The notes beneath the pieces are model-generated. The model made no database searches. It worked only from the letters and a program-made list of their open reading frames with translations, and was not told the DNA's origin. From positions 1 through 24,441 of the forward strand of contig CAZBZG010000028.1 in the NCBI GenBank assembly GCA_964496245.1: a stretch of 24,441 bases of DNA. The letters are read 5' to 3'. This DNA is from CAZBZG01 sp964496245. GTDB taxonomy: Bacteria; Planctomycetota; SZUA-567. Positions 1 to 6,936 of this stretch are shown piece after piece (the stretch's first letter is position 1; each line of letters begins with the position of its first letter). The position numbers and the translations under genes were made by a program.

Positions 1-1549
1 GCTCGTAGCGCGACTCCCACAGCTCGGCGTCAGCACCGACCTTCTTGGTGCCGGCTGCGGATTGACCGTGATCGGCCAGATACGCGTCCCAGTGGCCTTG
101 GCGGTGGTAATACCGGTCGTAGAGCGTTGCGAGTTCCTCGTGCGAGAGGCGCGGGCTGACGTAAAGCAGGCTGCAAGCTGCGCAGCGATTGACGCGCAGG
201 CCCCGCTCTTCTGCATAGAAGCGCGGCGCGTCGGTTTTGCAGAGCGGGCAGGCAACGGACACGACCGTGCGGCCGGCCGCACGCGGCTGTGCGTCCGCGA
301 CTTCCCTGAAGACCCGCGCGTACCCCTCCACCATGGCCCCCACCCCAAAATGCTCCCGCGCGTATCGCGCGGCAAAGGCACCCATGGCGCGGCGGCGGGC
401 GGGATCGGCGGCCGAGCTGCGGATGGCATCCGCCAGCGCTTCGGCAGTCGGGGGGACGAGCAGGCCGCCTTGTTCCGGGCCGGACTCCGTCTCCTCCCGC
501 GCCACGGCCTGGCGCGCGCCGCCCACGTCGGTCGCGACCACGGGCACGCCCGCGGCCTGGGCTTCGAGCAGGGCGAGCGGGTGGCCCTCGCGGTCGGAGG
601 CGAGCGCAAACAGATCCATGGCAGCCAGCACATCCGGCATGTCGGTCCGCAGGCCGAGGAAGCGGACCGCGCCCGCAAGGTCGGGCTCGGCCGCGCGCGC
701 TTCCAGCCGCGGCCGCTCCGGACCGTCGCCCGCGATCAGGCAGACCACCTCCGGATGCGCCCTGCGCACCTGCGCCACCGCTTCGAGCAGCCGCAGCGGA
801 TTCTTCTGCGCCACCAGCCGGCCGGCCGTGCCCACCACGAAACGCGGCGACAAGGGCAAAGAGCTGCCTACGCTTGCGCTCGGAGGGTCCGGCTCCTGCC
901 GGACCGCGGTCTCAGGGTGATGCGGCGGACGCGCAGGAGCGCGTCCCTCCGACTCTGCCGTTGGCCGCCTATGCTCACGTGGCGCCGCGGCCTCGAGACC
1001 GAACTCTGTGCGCACACGCGCGCCGTCTCCGTCGGCGAACCGCTCCACGCGGATGCCGTTCGGGATCACGGTGAGGAGATCGCCGGGCACGCCCACCTCG
1101 TCCCGGTAGAACGCTGCCGCATCGTCGGACACAGACACCATGCGCGCGGTGTGCCGGATGAGCCGCCGGTCGATCCAGCGGTAGTGCCATGGCTTCCATG
1201 CGTCGCGGTTGTGCTCGGTGGCAATCACCGGCACGCCCGAACCGCGCAACGCGAAGCGCACCCAGGTGTTCGCGGTCCAGAGATGCGTGTTCACCACAGC
1301 CGGCTGCACGTCGTCCACGAGCCTGCGGATCTTGCGCGGAAGGCCCAAGTCGAGCCCCGGTTGCTTTCCCAGCACGTGCACCGGCACGTCGCCGAGTTGG
1401 TTAGCGAGCGGTCCGGCTTCAGCCAGGCAGACCACGTGCGGCGTCCACGCTGCGCGGTCGAGGCCGGTCGCCAGATCGACCACGACCTGCTCAGCCCCGC
1501 CCATGGTGAGGCTCTCGATGGCCAGCAAGATGGGGCGCGGTTCGCTCAC
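1..1549 (-). CDS. GT4 glycosyltransferase fused to a methyltransferase N-terminus (partial, runs off left edge)
   Basis: The minus-strand frame is open from a GTG at 1549 to the window edge (516 residues visible). The GTG overlaps the stop of the upstream glycosyltransferase in a GTGA junction, which decides the start. Residues 1-190 form an N-terminal GT-B Rossmann domain with the GGAEQV loop (17-22), ending in VIPNGI (161-166). Residues 237-415 form the nucleotide-sugar domain, beginning VVGTAGRL and carrying an EX7E motif, E321 to E329. A linker of about 46 residues (190-236) rich in P, A, S and E is encoded by a palindromic repeat. From residue 430 the frame enters a different fold: a CPLC...CAAC zinc-ribbon (C434, C437, C456, C459), then SLLYVSPRLS. 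That is typical of the N-terminus of SAM-dependent sugar or lipid methyltransferases. Role inferred: adds and perhaps methylates a sugar in a surface glycan. Donor and acceptor are unknown. Confidence 0.88.
   Translation of the reverse strand, partial: MSEPRPILLAIESLTMGGAEQVVVDLATGLDRAAWTPHVVCLAEAGPLANQLGDVPVHVLGKQPGLDLGLPRKIRRLVDDVQPAVVNTHLWTANTWVRFALRGSGVPVIATEHNRDAWKPWHYRWIDRRLIRHTARMVSVSDDAAAFYRDEVGVPGDLLTVIPNGIRVERFADGDGARVRTEFGLEAAAPREHRRPTAESEGRAPARPPHHPETAVRQEPDPPSASVGSSLPLSPRFVVGTAGRLVAQKNPLRLLEAVAQVRRAHPEVVCLIAGDGPERPRLEARAAEPDLAGAVRFLGLRTDMPDVLAAMDLFALASDREGHPLALLEAQAAGVPVVATDVGGARQAVAREETESGPEQGGLLVPPTAEALADAIRSSAADPARRRAMGAFAARYAREHFGVGAMVEGYARVFREVADAQPRAAGRTVVSVACPLCKTDAPRFYAEERGLRVNRCAACSLLYVSPRLSHEELATLYDRYYHRQGHWDAYLADHGQSAAGTKKVGADAELWESRYE
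881..951. repeat. Two-hairpin palindromic repeat, copy A, inside a coding sequence
   Basis: Two hairpins lie in opposed orientation. The first is GTCCGGCTCCTGCCGGAC (7-bp stem, TCCT loop). The second is GGACGCGCAGGAGCGCGTCC (8-bp stem, AGGA loop). Outer arms CGGAGGG and CCCTCCG are perfect inverted repeats. A near-identical element lies at 6772-6840. Here it is in frame and encodes about residues 200-223 of the glycosyltransferase fusion. Confidence 0.85.
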
Positions 1550-2817
1550 GACGGCGCCTCCACGTATCGATGGAAGAGCTGTACGAGTTCGGCCACGTTC
1601 GCCTCCTGATCGAACAGAGAGCGCACGCGCGGCCGGGCCGCAGCCCCCAGCCGGCCGGCGAGCTCCGGATCGGTGAGCACCCGGCGCAGGGCGCTGGCGA
1701 GCGCTTCCGGATCCTTCTCCGGCACAAGCAGGCCGGAGACGCCGTCCTCCACAAGCTCGGGGATGCCGCTCACGCGCGTACTCACGACCGGCTTGCCGAA
1801 CGCCATGGCCTCGGCCAGCACGTTGGGGATGCCGTCGAAGTGGTCGTCCGGCATGTAGATGCTGGCGAGTGCGAACACGCTCGCGCGCTCCAACTCCTCC
1901 AGGACCATGGCAAACGGCACGCGGCCGAGCCAGACCACGCGGGAGCCGATTCCAAGGGATTCGGCCAGCTGTTCGAGCTCGCCCGCCTGCGGCCCTTCGC
2001 CCACGATGCGCAGCTCGAAATCCACGCCGTCAGCTGCCAACCGCGCAGCCGCGCGCAGCAGATACCGGAAGCCCTTGAACGCGAAGAGCCGGCCCACGGA
2101 CAGGATGACGGGCGGATGCGTCTGTTGCTCCGCAGGAGCCGCATCCGTCCCGTCCGCCTGCACTGCGCGGGCCTCGGCTGCTGCAGCTGCCTCCCACACG
2201 TGCCGGTCGAGCCCGTGGTAGTTGAGGTGGATGTCCTCGGGCCGCGAATGATGCATGCGTTCGCGCAGATGCCGCCAGGAGTAACCCGTGCACACAGCCA
2301 CGAACGTCGCGTCCGCAAGCTTGGTCTCGAGAAACGGATTGCGCGTGAAGATGTTTTCCCCGTGGATGGCGGCCGACCAGGGAATGCCCTGCACTTGATG
2401 GAGGATCCAGGACGCGGACGTGGGGATGTTCCGCCAGTGGCCGTGGGTGTGATGGATGCCGCGCGCGCGCATGACTTCCCCGAAATGGAGCGTGAGCGGC
2501 AGAATGGCCAGGTTCTTGCAGAGCCGGCCGGGCTCCCGCCAGCAGCCCGCAACCATGCGCGCGACCGTGACCAGGAGTTGGGGCGGACGGCACAGCAATG
2601 CGCGCACACATGCGCTCAGCGCCTCGCGACTGCAGAGGTCGCCGTAGTGCGTCCGGTCGAGCAACGCTTCGGCGCCCGGCGGATGCTCCGCGTGCCGCGG
2701 CCGCTGGAGGCTGAAGATCTCGAACGCCACCCCCTGCCGGTCGAGTTCGAGCAACTCCCGCAGGATAAAGGTCTCGTGCACCTCGGGAAACATGGAGAGG
2801 AGGATGCCGAGTTTCAT
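1546..2817 (-). CDS. GT4-family glycosyltransferase (colanic acid/WcaL-like)
   Basis: A 423-residue cytoplasmic GT-B retaining glycosyltransferase. It starts MKLGILLSMFPEVHETFI, the N-terminal strand and FPxxxETF loop typical of the WcaL-like branch. HTHGHW (123-128) and HGENIFTRN (152-160) belong to the acceptor domain. The donor domain starts VILSVGRL at 237, followed by FAFKGF and IVGEGP (271-276). The EX7E position reads DGIPNVLAE (328-336), so Asp replaces the first Glu. An Ala/Gln-rich linker (about 209-236) is partly encoded by a large palindrome. The ATG overlaps the radical SAM stop by 4 nt (ATGA), and its own stop overlaps the next GTG, implying translational coupling. Likely role: transfer of a sugar to a lipid-linked or surface polysaccharide precursor. 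The sugar cannot be deduced. Confidence 0.9.
   Translation of the reverse strand: MKLGILLSMFPEVHETFILRELLELDRQGVAFEIFSLQRPRHAEHPPGAEALLDRTHYGDLCSREALSACVRALLCRPPQLLVTVARMVAGCWREPGRLCKNLAILPLTLHFGEVMRARGIHHTHGHWRNIPTSASWILHQVQGIPWSAAIHGENIFTRNPFLETKLADATFVAVCTGYSWRHLRERMHHSRPEDIHLNYHGLDRHVWEAAAAAEARAVQADGTDAAPAEQQTHPPVILSVGRLFAFKGFRYLLRAAARLAADGVDFELRIVGEGPQAGELEQLAESLGIGSRVVWLGRVPFAMVLEELERASVFALASIYMPDDHFDGIPNVLAEAMAFGKPVVSTRVSGIPELVEDGVSGLLVPEKDPEALASALRRVLTDPELAGRLGAAARPRVRSLFDQEANVAELVQLFHRYVEAPS
2107..2154. repeat. Large palindrome inside a glycosyltransferase gene
   Basis: GACGGG plus CGGATGCG (2107-2120) pairs with CGCATCCG (2140-2147) and CCCGTC (2149-2154), giving a 14-bp stem with one bulged T. 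Inside is a second hairpin, GCTCC-GCA-GGAGC (2127-2139). It encodes residues 222-237, the linker before the second Rossmann domain. It shares the octamer GCTCCTGC (minus strand) with the 881-951 element but is otherwise different. Confidence 0.7.
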
Positions 2818-4262
2818 GATTTCGCACCCTCCGGCTCATACGTCGACCGCCGCAACACCAACGCTGGTTCCAGCCGGTCCCGCGCCGCCTTGGCCCAGCG
2901 CACCACGCGGGCCTTGCCGGCAACGGCGGAGGCGATACGGACCGGTACGCCGGCCCACGGGTAGTTGCTCGCCAAATACCGGTCGGTGAACGTGCTCTCC
3001 AGGCGGCGGCGCTCGAATTCGTCATAGAGCGCCCGCAGCTCGTCCGGCCGCATGCTGTCGAGGCGCAGGGTGCTCGTACCGCCTTCGAACGAATCCTTTG
3101 CCGGCCCGCCATCCCCCTCGGGGCCGAGCAATCCCCGCTCCTGCGCGATGTCCCAGAGCCGCGTGTGCGGATAGGGATAGACCACGGAGATCTGAAAGCC
3201 GGCCTCGGGCTGGAGCTCTTCGTGGAGCGCCAGGGTCTCGCGGGCCATGGCGAGGGTCTCGCCGGGGAAACCGATCATATAGAAGGCATAGGTTGCCAGG
3301 CCCACCTCCTTGGTGATGGCGAAGGTTTCACGAATCTGGTTGTTCGTCATATCGCGGCCGAGCACCTCGCGCCGGAGCGTGTCGTTGCCGCATTCCACGC
3401 CGATCGAGACGTAGTCGCAGCCCGCATCCTTGAGCGCGCGGGCTGTGTCGCGGTCCAGCAGCCCCACGCGCGCGTTGGCCACGAACGGGAGGTCGATCTC
3501 CCGCCGGTAGCGGGGCAGGAAGCTGCGGAGCCACTCCTTCTGGAGCGTGAATGTGTCGTCCTCGAAGATGACCCGCCGCACGGTCTGCGCCTCCCGCCCG
3601 CGCGCGATCTCCTCGAGAACGCGCCCGGCCGAGCGCATGCGTACGTACCGTCCGGGCTGCACAGCCTTGAGGAGGTGATTGCAGCAGTAGGAGCAGTCGA
3701 ACGGACAGCCCCGACCCGCCATCACCGGAAAATCGCCGCCTCGCTCGGCTGCGAAGAGCGTGCGGTCCGGCAGCGGTAGCGCGTCCAGATCCTGGCAGAA
3801 GGCGGCCGGCGGGGTCTCGTTCCAGCCGGTCCCGTTGCGTACGTGCAGCCCTGGCATGTGGCTGGGCGTCTGGCCCCCAGCCAGGGCACGCGCGAGCCGG
3901 CGCACAGGCGCCTCGCCCTCTCCCCGCACCACATAATCCACGCCCGCGCAGGCCTGGACCGACTCCGGGCTCACCGTGGCGTGCACGCCGCCGACCGCGA
4001 CCGGCAGGTCGGGCTGCGCGGCCTGCATCCAGCCAATCCACTCGCGCACGCGCGGCCAGTGATGCGTGACCGCGGTACAGGCCACGAGCCCGGGCGCGAA
4101 ATCGCGCACCGCCCGGAGGAAGCGTTCCCGGCGCACGGGCCGGCGCACGGTGAGCAGCGCGGTCTCATGCCCCTCCTCGCGCAGCACCGCGCTCACCTGG
4201 GCCAGGCCCAGGTGTGTGGTCACGCTCTTGCCGAGCGCCGGGAGGACGAGCAGAACGCGCAT
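2814..4262 (-). CDS. B12-binding-type radical SAM protein
   Basis: A 482-residue protein. Residues 1-130 resemble the cobalamin-binding Rossmann domain of the B12-radical SAM class, with LLVLPALG at the start and GGVHATVSPE at 91-100. I see no DxHxxG base-off histidine motif. The radical SAM core follows, with the 4Fe-4S motif C186-PFD-C190-SY-C193. Downstream segments such as YVSIGVECGN and YMIGFPGET are typical of the elongated core seen in BchE/HpnP-like enzymes. The ATG shares one base with the stop of the upstream glycosyltransferase (TGATG), and the stop overlaps the next ATG. Placed inside a glycosyltransferase operon, it may modify a sugar or lipid carrier. The substrate is unknown, and many members of this class act in lipid, antibiotic or polysaccharide tailoring. 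Confidence 0.88.
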   Translation of the reverse strand: MRVLLVLPALGKSVTTHLGLAQVSAVLREEGHETALLTVRRPVRRERFLRAVRDFAPGLVACTAVTHHWPRVREWIGWMQAAQPDLPVAVGGVHATVSPESVQACAGVDYVVRGEGEAPVRRLARALAGGQTPSHMPGLHVRNGTGWNETPPAAFCQDLDALPLPDRTLFAAERGGDFPVMAGRGCPFDCSYCCNHLLKAVQPGRYVRMRSAGRVLEEIARGREAQTVRRVIFEDDTFTLQKEWLRSFLPRYRREIDLPFVANARVGLLDRDTARALKDAGCDYVSIGVECGNDTLRREVLGRDMTNNQIRETFAITKEVGLATYAFYMIGFPGETLAMARETLALHEELQPEAGFQISVVYPYPHTRLWDIAQERGLLGPEGDGGPAKDSFEGGTSTLRLDSMRPDELRALYDEFERRRLESTFTDRYLASNYPWAGVPVRIASAVAGKARVVRWAKAARDRLEPALVLRRSTYEPEGAKS

Positions 4263-5410
4263 CACGCACCCTCCCCGCAACTCTCTCCCCAGCCAACCTG
4301 GAGACGTTCGTATAGGCCCCACGTTGCTTGCGTGGTGCGCTCCCACGAGAAATGCTCGGCCACGCGCGCGCGGGCGGCTGCGCCCATCTGCCGGCGCCGT
4401 TCTGCATCGGCCAGGAGCGCGCCCACGGCCCGGGCCAAGCCTGCGGCGTCGCCCACAGGCACGCGCAGGCCGCAGGTCTCGCCGGGCAGGAGCTCGGCCA
4501 CGCCCCCGCAGTCCGTAGCCACCACAGGCAAGCCGCTTGCCATGGCCTCGAGCACGGCATTGGGGAAGCCCTCGGCCCGGCTCGTGAGCACAGCCACGTC
4601 GCTCGCAGCGAGCAGATCGAAGACGTCCTGCCGCTCGCCCAGAAAACGGACATGCGCCTCCACGCCGAGCGCGCGGGCCTTGTCCTCCAGCTCCTGATGC
4701 CGCGGACCGCTGCCCACGAAGAGCCAGCGGAGCGCGGGATGCTGAGGCGCGAGCGCGGCCACTGCCGCGAGCGCGGTGTCGTGATCCTTGACAGGCGTGA
4801 GCGTGGCGACCTGGGCGACCACACCTTGCTCCTCTTTCAGGTCCAGGGACCGGCGCACGCGCATGCGCGTCTCCGGGCCTGCGGCTTCCGGCAGGTCGAT
4901 GCCGTTGGGGATGACCTCGATCCGGTCGGCCGAAAGCCCCTCCAGCCGGCATGCCGCCTGCCGCACGGCCTCGGAGTTGGCGGTGATCGCATCCGCCCTT
5001 TTGGCTACACAGCGGGCGAGCCAGCGGAAACCGCGGCCCATCCAGAAGCCCGTATCCCGCCGGCTCGTCACGACCCGCGTGGGCAGCCCGCGCGCGAGAA
5101 CCGGGGCGAGCAGGCACGCGGTGCCGAGAAACGCGTGGAGAACGGCGGGCGGGTCGTGCATGAGCCGCTTGCGCAGGCGCCGGACGGCCGCGAGGCCGGA
5201 CGGGCGCCACAGGTTTCCGCAGCCGAACGCTTCGACCGGCACCCCCTGTTCGCCAAGCGCGGCGCCGATGACGCCCGCGCGCTCGAGGCAAAGCACCGAC
5301 GCCTGCCAGCGATCCGGCAGGCGCTCGATCAGTCCCTGGATATGCCGCTGGGTGCCCCCGACCTTCATCTCGTCGATGAGGTAGGCGATGTGCAGAGGGG
5401 ATCCGTCCAT
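4262..5410 (-). CDS. GT4-family glycosyltransferase, first gene of the glycan operon
   Basis: A 382-residue GT-B enzyme. HIAYLIDEMKVGGTQRHI (7-24) is the N-terminal strand and Gly-rich loop. VIPNGID (166-172) closes the first domain, FVGSGP (231-236) lies in the second, and EGFPNAVLE (280-288) is a clean EX7E motif followed by AMASGLPVVATD. The ATG at 5410 matches the family N-terminus. An in-frame TTG 45 nt upstream would add a Pro/Gly-rich extension with no family match. No strong Shine-Dalgarno precedes the ATG, so the start is moderately secure. Unlike its two downstream paralogues it has no palindromic linker insert. Likely function: sugar transfer in surface glycan assembly. Confidence 0.9.
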   Translation of the reverse strand: MDGSPLHIAYLIDEMKVGGTQRHIQGLIERLPDRWQASVLCLERAGVIGAALGEQGVPVEAFGCGNLWRPSGLAAVRRLRKRLMHDPPAVLHAFLGTACLLAPVLARGLPTRVVTSRRDTGFWMGRGFRWLARCVAKRADAITANSEAVRQAACRLEGLSADRIEVIPNGIDLPEAAGPETRMRVRRSLDLKEEQGVVAQVATLTPVKDHDTALAAVAALAPQHPALRWLFVGSGPRHQELEDKARALGVEAHVRFLGERQDVFDLLAASDVAVLTSRAEGFPNAVLEAMASGLPVVATDCGGVAELLPGETCGLRVPVGDAAGLARAVGALLADAERRRQMGAAARARVAEHFSWERTTQATWGLYERLQVGWGESCGEGA

Positions 5411-5486
5411 GGGGATCGTTCCCGCCTGGACCACGGGTGGTGCATGTCCGGGCAATCCGGCGCATGTCTCGGGAGTTCGGGGGTCA

Positions 5487-5514
5487 ATTGTAGAGGCGTG
5501 CTAGAGGGATGCAA
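5487..5514 (-). promoter_or_regulatory. Candidate sigma70 promoter for the glycan operon
   Basis: On the minus strand, TTGCAT (5514-5509), a 16-nt spacer and TACAAT (5492-5487) lie about 77 nt upstream of the first glycosyltransferase start. The -10 is 5/6 to consensus and the -35 only 3/6. It sits in the 167-nt gap after the preceding gene. Confidence 0.4.
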
Positions 5515-5577
5515 CCGTCTTGGCCCCGCTGGCGGCGGGAGGCGAAACGCGGGAAGGTGCGGATCCATACGCGGCCT

Positions 5578-6450
5578 TCACTCAAACCCCTTCAACTTCT
5601 TCTCATCCCCAAGATACCAGGATCCGTCGCGTTCGATCCAGTAGTTGGGGTCCATGTCTTTCATCTGGCCGGGGAGGCTCAGGCGGCCGATGACGCGGGC
5701 GTCGGTCTTGTCCTTGCCGAGGTCGATCGTGCGTACGGAGATATCGTTCCGGTCGACCTGCCCCAGCCGGAGCAGGCCCTCGATGACGCGCAAATGGCCC
5801 TTGACCAGGCCGTCGCCCGCGTGCTTGCGGATCTCGGGGTCCACGTAGTCCATGGCCTTGTCCAGGTCGCCTGTGGCCACGGCCGCGTAGAAATCCCGGA
5901 AGCGCTTGGTGAGGGCCGCTTCGATGGCCTTGTCCGACCGGGGCTTGGCGTCGTCGCCCTCCCGGTCCCAGGCCCCGCGCATGAACGCCACCACCTCCAT
6001 CATCTTCTCGTAAGCCTGCTCGTCCTTGTCCTTGAACCGTGCAGCCTCGCGCTCGATCTGATCGGCGTGGCGGAGGATGATGCGCCGCGACTTGTCGAGC
6101 TTGAGCACCGCGCGCTGGCACTTCTGGAGGAGGCGCTCGGTCTCGTCAAACGCATCCCCGTCCACCAGGAGTTCCAGGCACCGGTTGTAGGCGGTAAGCG
6201 CCTCCTGGCTCTTCTTCTGCTGCTCGAGCACATAGGCCTTGTGGTAGAGCGCCTGGACATGGACCGGGTCGGCCTCCTCCGCGTCTTCCAGGATGCTCTC
6301 GAGCACCACCAGGGCGGCGTCGTAGTCGCGCGACCGCACCAGCTTCTCGGCCGCTTCCAACCGCTTCGCGGCCTTGCTCTCCTCCTCCGCGCCCCAGGCC
6401 GCGCCCGCGACGAGCAGGATCGCCGTCCCCATCAACAGATGCATGCGCAT
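5578..6450 (-). CDS. Secreted TPR-like protein with C-terminal NTF2/SnoaL-like domain
   Basis: A 290-residue protein. The ATG at 6450 follows a GAGGAG Shine-Dalgarno and opens a clear signal peptide (MRMHLLMGTAILLVAGAAWG, predicted cleavage near 20). Residues 25-115 are paired helices with TPR features (KLVRSRDYDAALVVLESIL, then ALYHKAYVLEQQKKSQEAL). Residues 116-175 are a charged, probably coiled helix. Residues 180-290 look NTF2/SnoaL-like: FYAAVATGDLDKAMDYVDPE, then beta strands ending YWIERDGSWYLGDEK. No enzyme residues are evident. It is probably a periplasmic protein, upstream of the glycan operon but separated by 167 nt, so a shared job is not established. In-frame upstream starts would spoil the signal peptide. 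Confidence 0.8.
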   Translation of the reverse strand: MRMHLLMGTAILLVAGAAWGAEEESKAAKRLEAAEKLVRSRDYDAALVVLESILEDAEEADPVHVQALYHKAYVLEQQKKSQEALTAYNRCLELLVDGDAFDETERLLQKCQRAVLKLDKSRRIILRHADQIEREAARFKDKDEQAYEKMMEVVAFMRGAWDREGDDAKPRSDKAIEAALTKRFRDFYAAVATGDLDKAMDYVDPEIRKHAGDGLVKGHLRVIEGLLRLGQVDRNDISVRTIDLGKDKTDARVIGRLSLPGQMKDMDPNYWIERDGSWYLGDEKKLKGFE

Positions 6451-6587
6451 GGCTCGTCTCCTCTCCAGAACGTTTACACGGCACATCGCGGCCGGGTTTC
6501 GGAATTTCGGACAGTTTTCAGCCTACCGGATTGAAGGGCAAAGGCAAGGGGTTTTGCGAAGGGCTGCGCCGCACGTGTGTGGGGGCA

Positions 6588-6601
6588 TGGCTCCTGAGCC
6601 A
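6588..6601. repeat. Small hairpin containing GGCTCCTG
   Basis: TGGCTC-CT-GAGCCA, a 6-bp stem with a 2-nt loop, preceded by TGTGTGGGGGCA (6577-6588). It shares the GGCTCCTG core with the 881-951 and 6772-6840 elements, and the TGTGGGGGCA segment with a hairpin inside the kinase gene (19511-19520). Confidence 0.5.
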
Positions 6602-6627
6602 CGGAGACCCGAAACACCCGCGTATCC

Positions 6628-6656
6628 TGTAGGGGCGTATGCAATACGCCCCTACA
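6628..6656. repeat. Perfect 13-bp hairpin (TAGGGGCG type)
   Basis: The arm TGTAGGGGCGTAT (6628-6640), loop GCA and arm ATACGCCCCTACA (6644-6656) form a perfect 13-bp inverted repeat. There is no T-run, so it is not a typical terminator. It resembles intergenic palindromes of GTAGGGGCG type. One arm recurs imperfectly in a coding sequence at 23688-23702. Confidence 0.75.
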
Positions 6657-6705
6657 CATCGGAGACAGACGACCAGAACGCGCATGCCGCGCGGTCACGG
6701 GCTGC

Positions 6706-6754
6706 GGTTGTGGGGGTCGGGCGCATAGGCCTTGGGCCACACCGGCCCACAACC
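6706..6754. repeat. Nested inverted repeat
   Basis: GGTTGTGGG (6706-6714) is perfectly complementary to CCCACAACC (6746-6754). The right arm overlaps a nested repeat, TGGGCC (6733-6738) with GGCCCA (6744-6749), so the two pairings are alternatives. Confidence 0.5.
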
Positions 6755-6771
6755 TCGAACCAAACGTTCTT

Positions 6772-6840
6772 CGGAGAGTCCGGCTCCTGCCGGACCGCGC
6801 GCACGTCGAGCGTTGCGGACGCGCAGGAGCGCGTCCCTCT
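6772..6840. repeat. Two-hairpin palindromic repeat, copy B, intergenic
   Basis: The left part matches copy A (881-908) in 27 of 28 bases. The right part, GCGGACGCGCAGG then AGCGCGTCCCTC, matches over 25 bases. Only the central 14-15 nt differ. Both hairpins (loops TCCT and AGGA) are intact. It lies 41 nt upstream of the trpB -35 box. Confidence 0.85.
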
Positions 6841-6880
6841 CGCAGGCGGCCGGCGTCCGCTTTGTGGGTTCGCGCCCCCC

Positions 6881-6909
6881 TTGACGGCTGCCCCTCAGAG
6901 CCCTATGCT
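6881..6909 (+). promoter_or_regulatory. trpB promoter
   Basis: TTGACG (6881-6886), a 17-nt spacer and TATGCT (6904-6909) give a good sigma70 match ending 27 nt before the trpB ATG. The short leader leaves no room for a trp attenuator. Confidence 0.65.
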
Positions 6910-6936
6910 GGACGCGCGAACACGCAGGAGCCAGGC

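Larger units (their letters stand above)
6451..6880. other. Gene-free spacer with four palindromic repeats
   Basis: About 430 nt between divergently transcribed genes show no convincing coding signal on either strand. Open frames here lack ribosome sites and family similarity. The spacer holds four separate inverted repeats, listed individually, followed by the trpB promoter. It looks like a landing zone for repeats. Confidence 0.7.

Noticed and set aside
62..1609. A 515-residue plus-strand open frame
   Set aside because: It is antisense to the glycosyltransferase fusion, which has clear GT-B and zinc-ribbon motifs. Basic, low-complexity residues indicate a shadow.
2814..5465. An 883-residue frame extending the radical SAM gene upstream
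   Set aside because: Its first 400 residues are a shadow of the GT4 gene at 4262-5410. The radical SAM ATG at 4262 fits the family and overlaps the stop.
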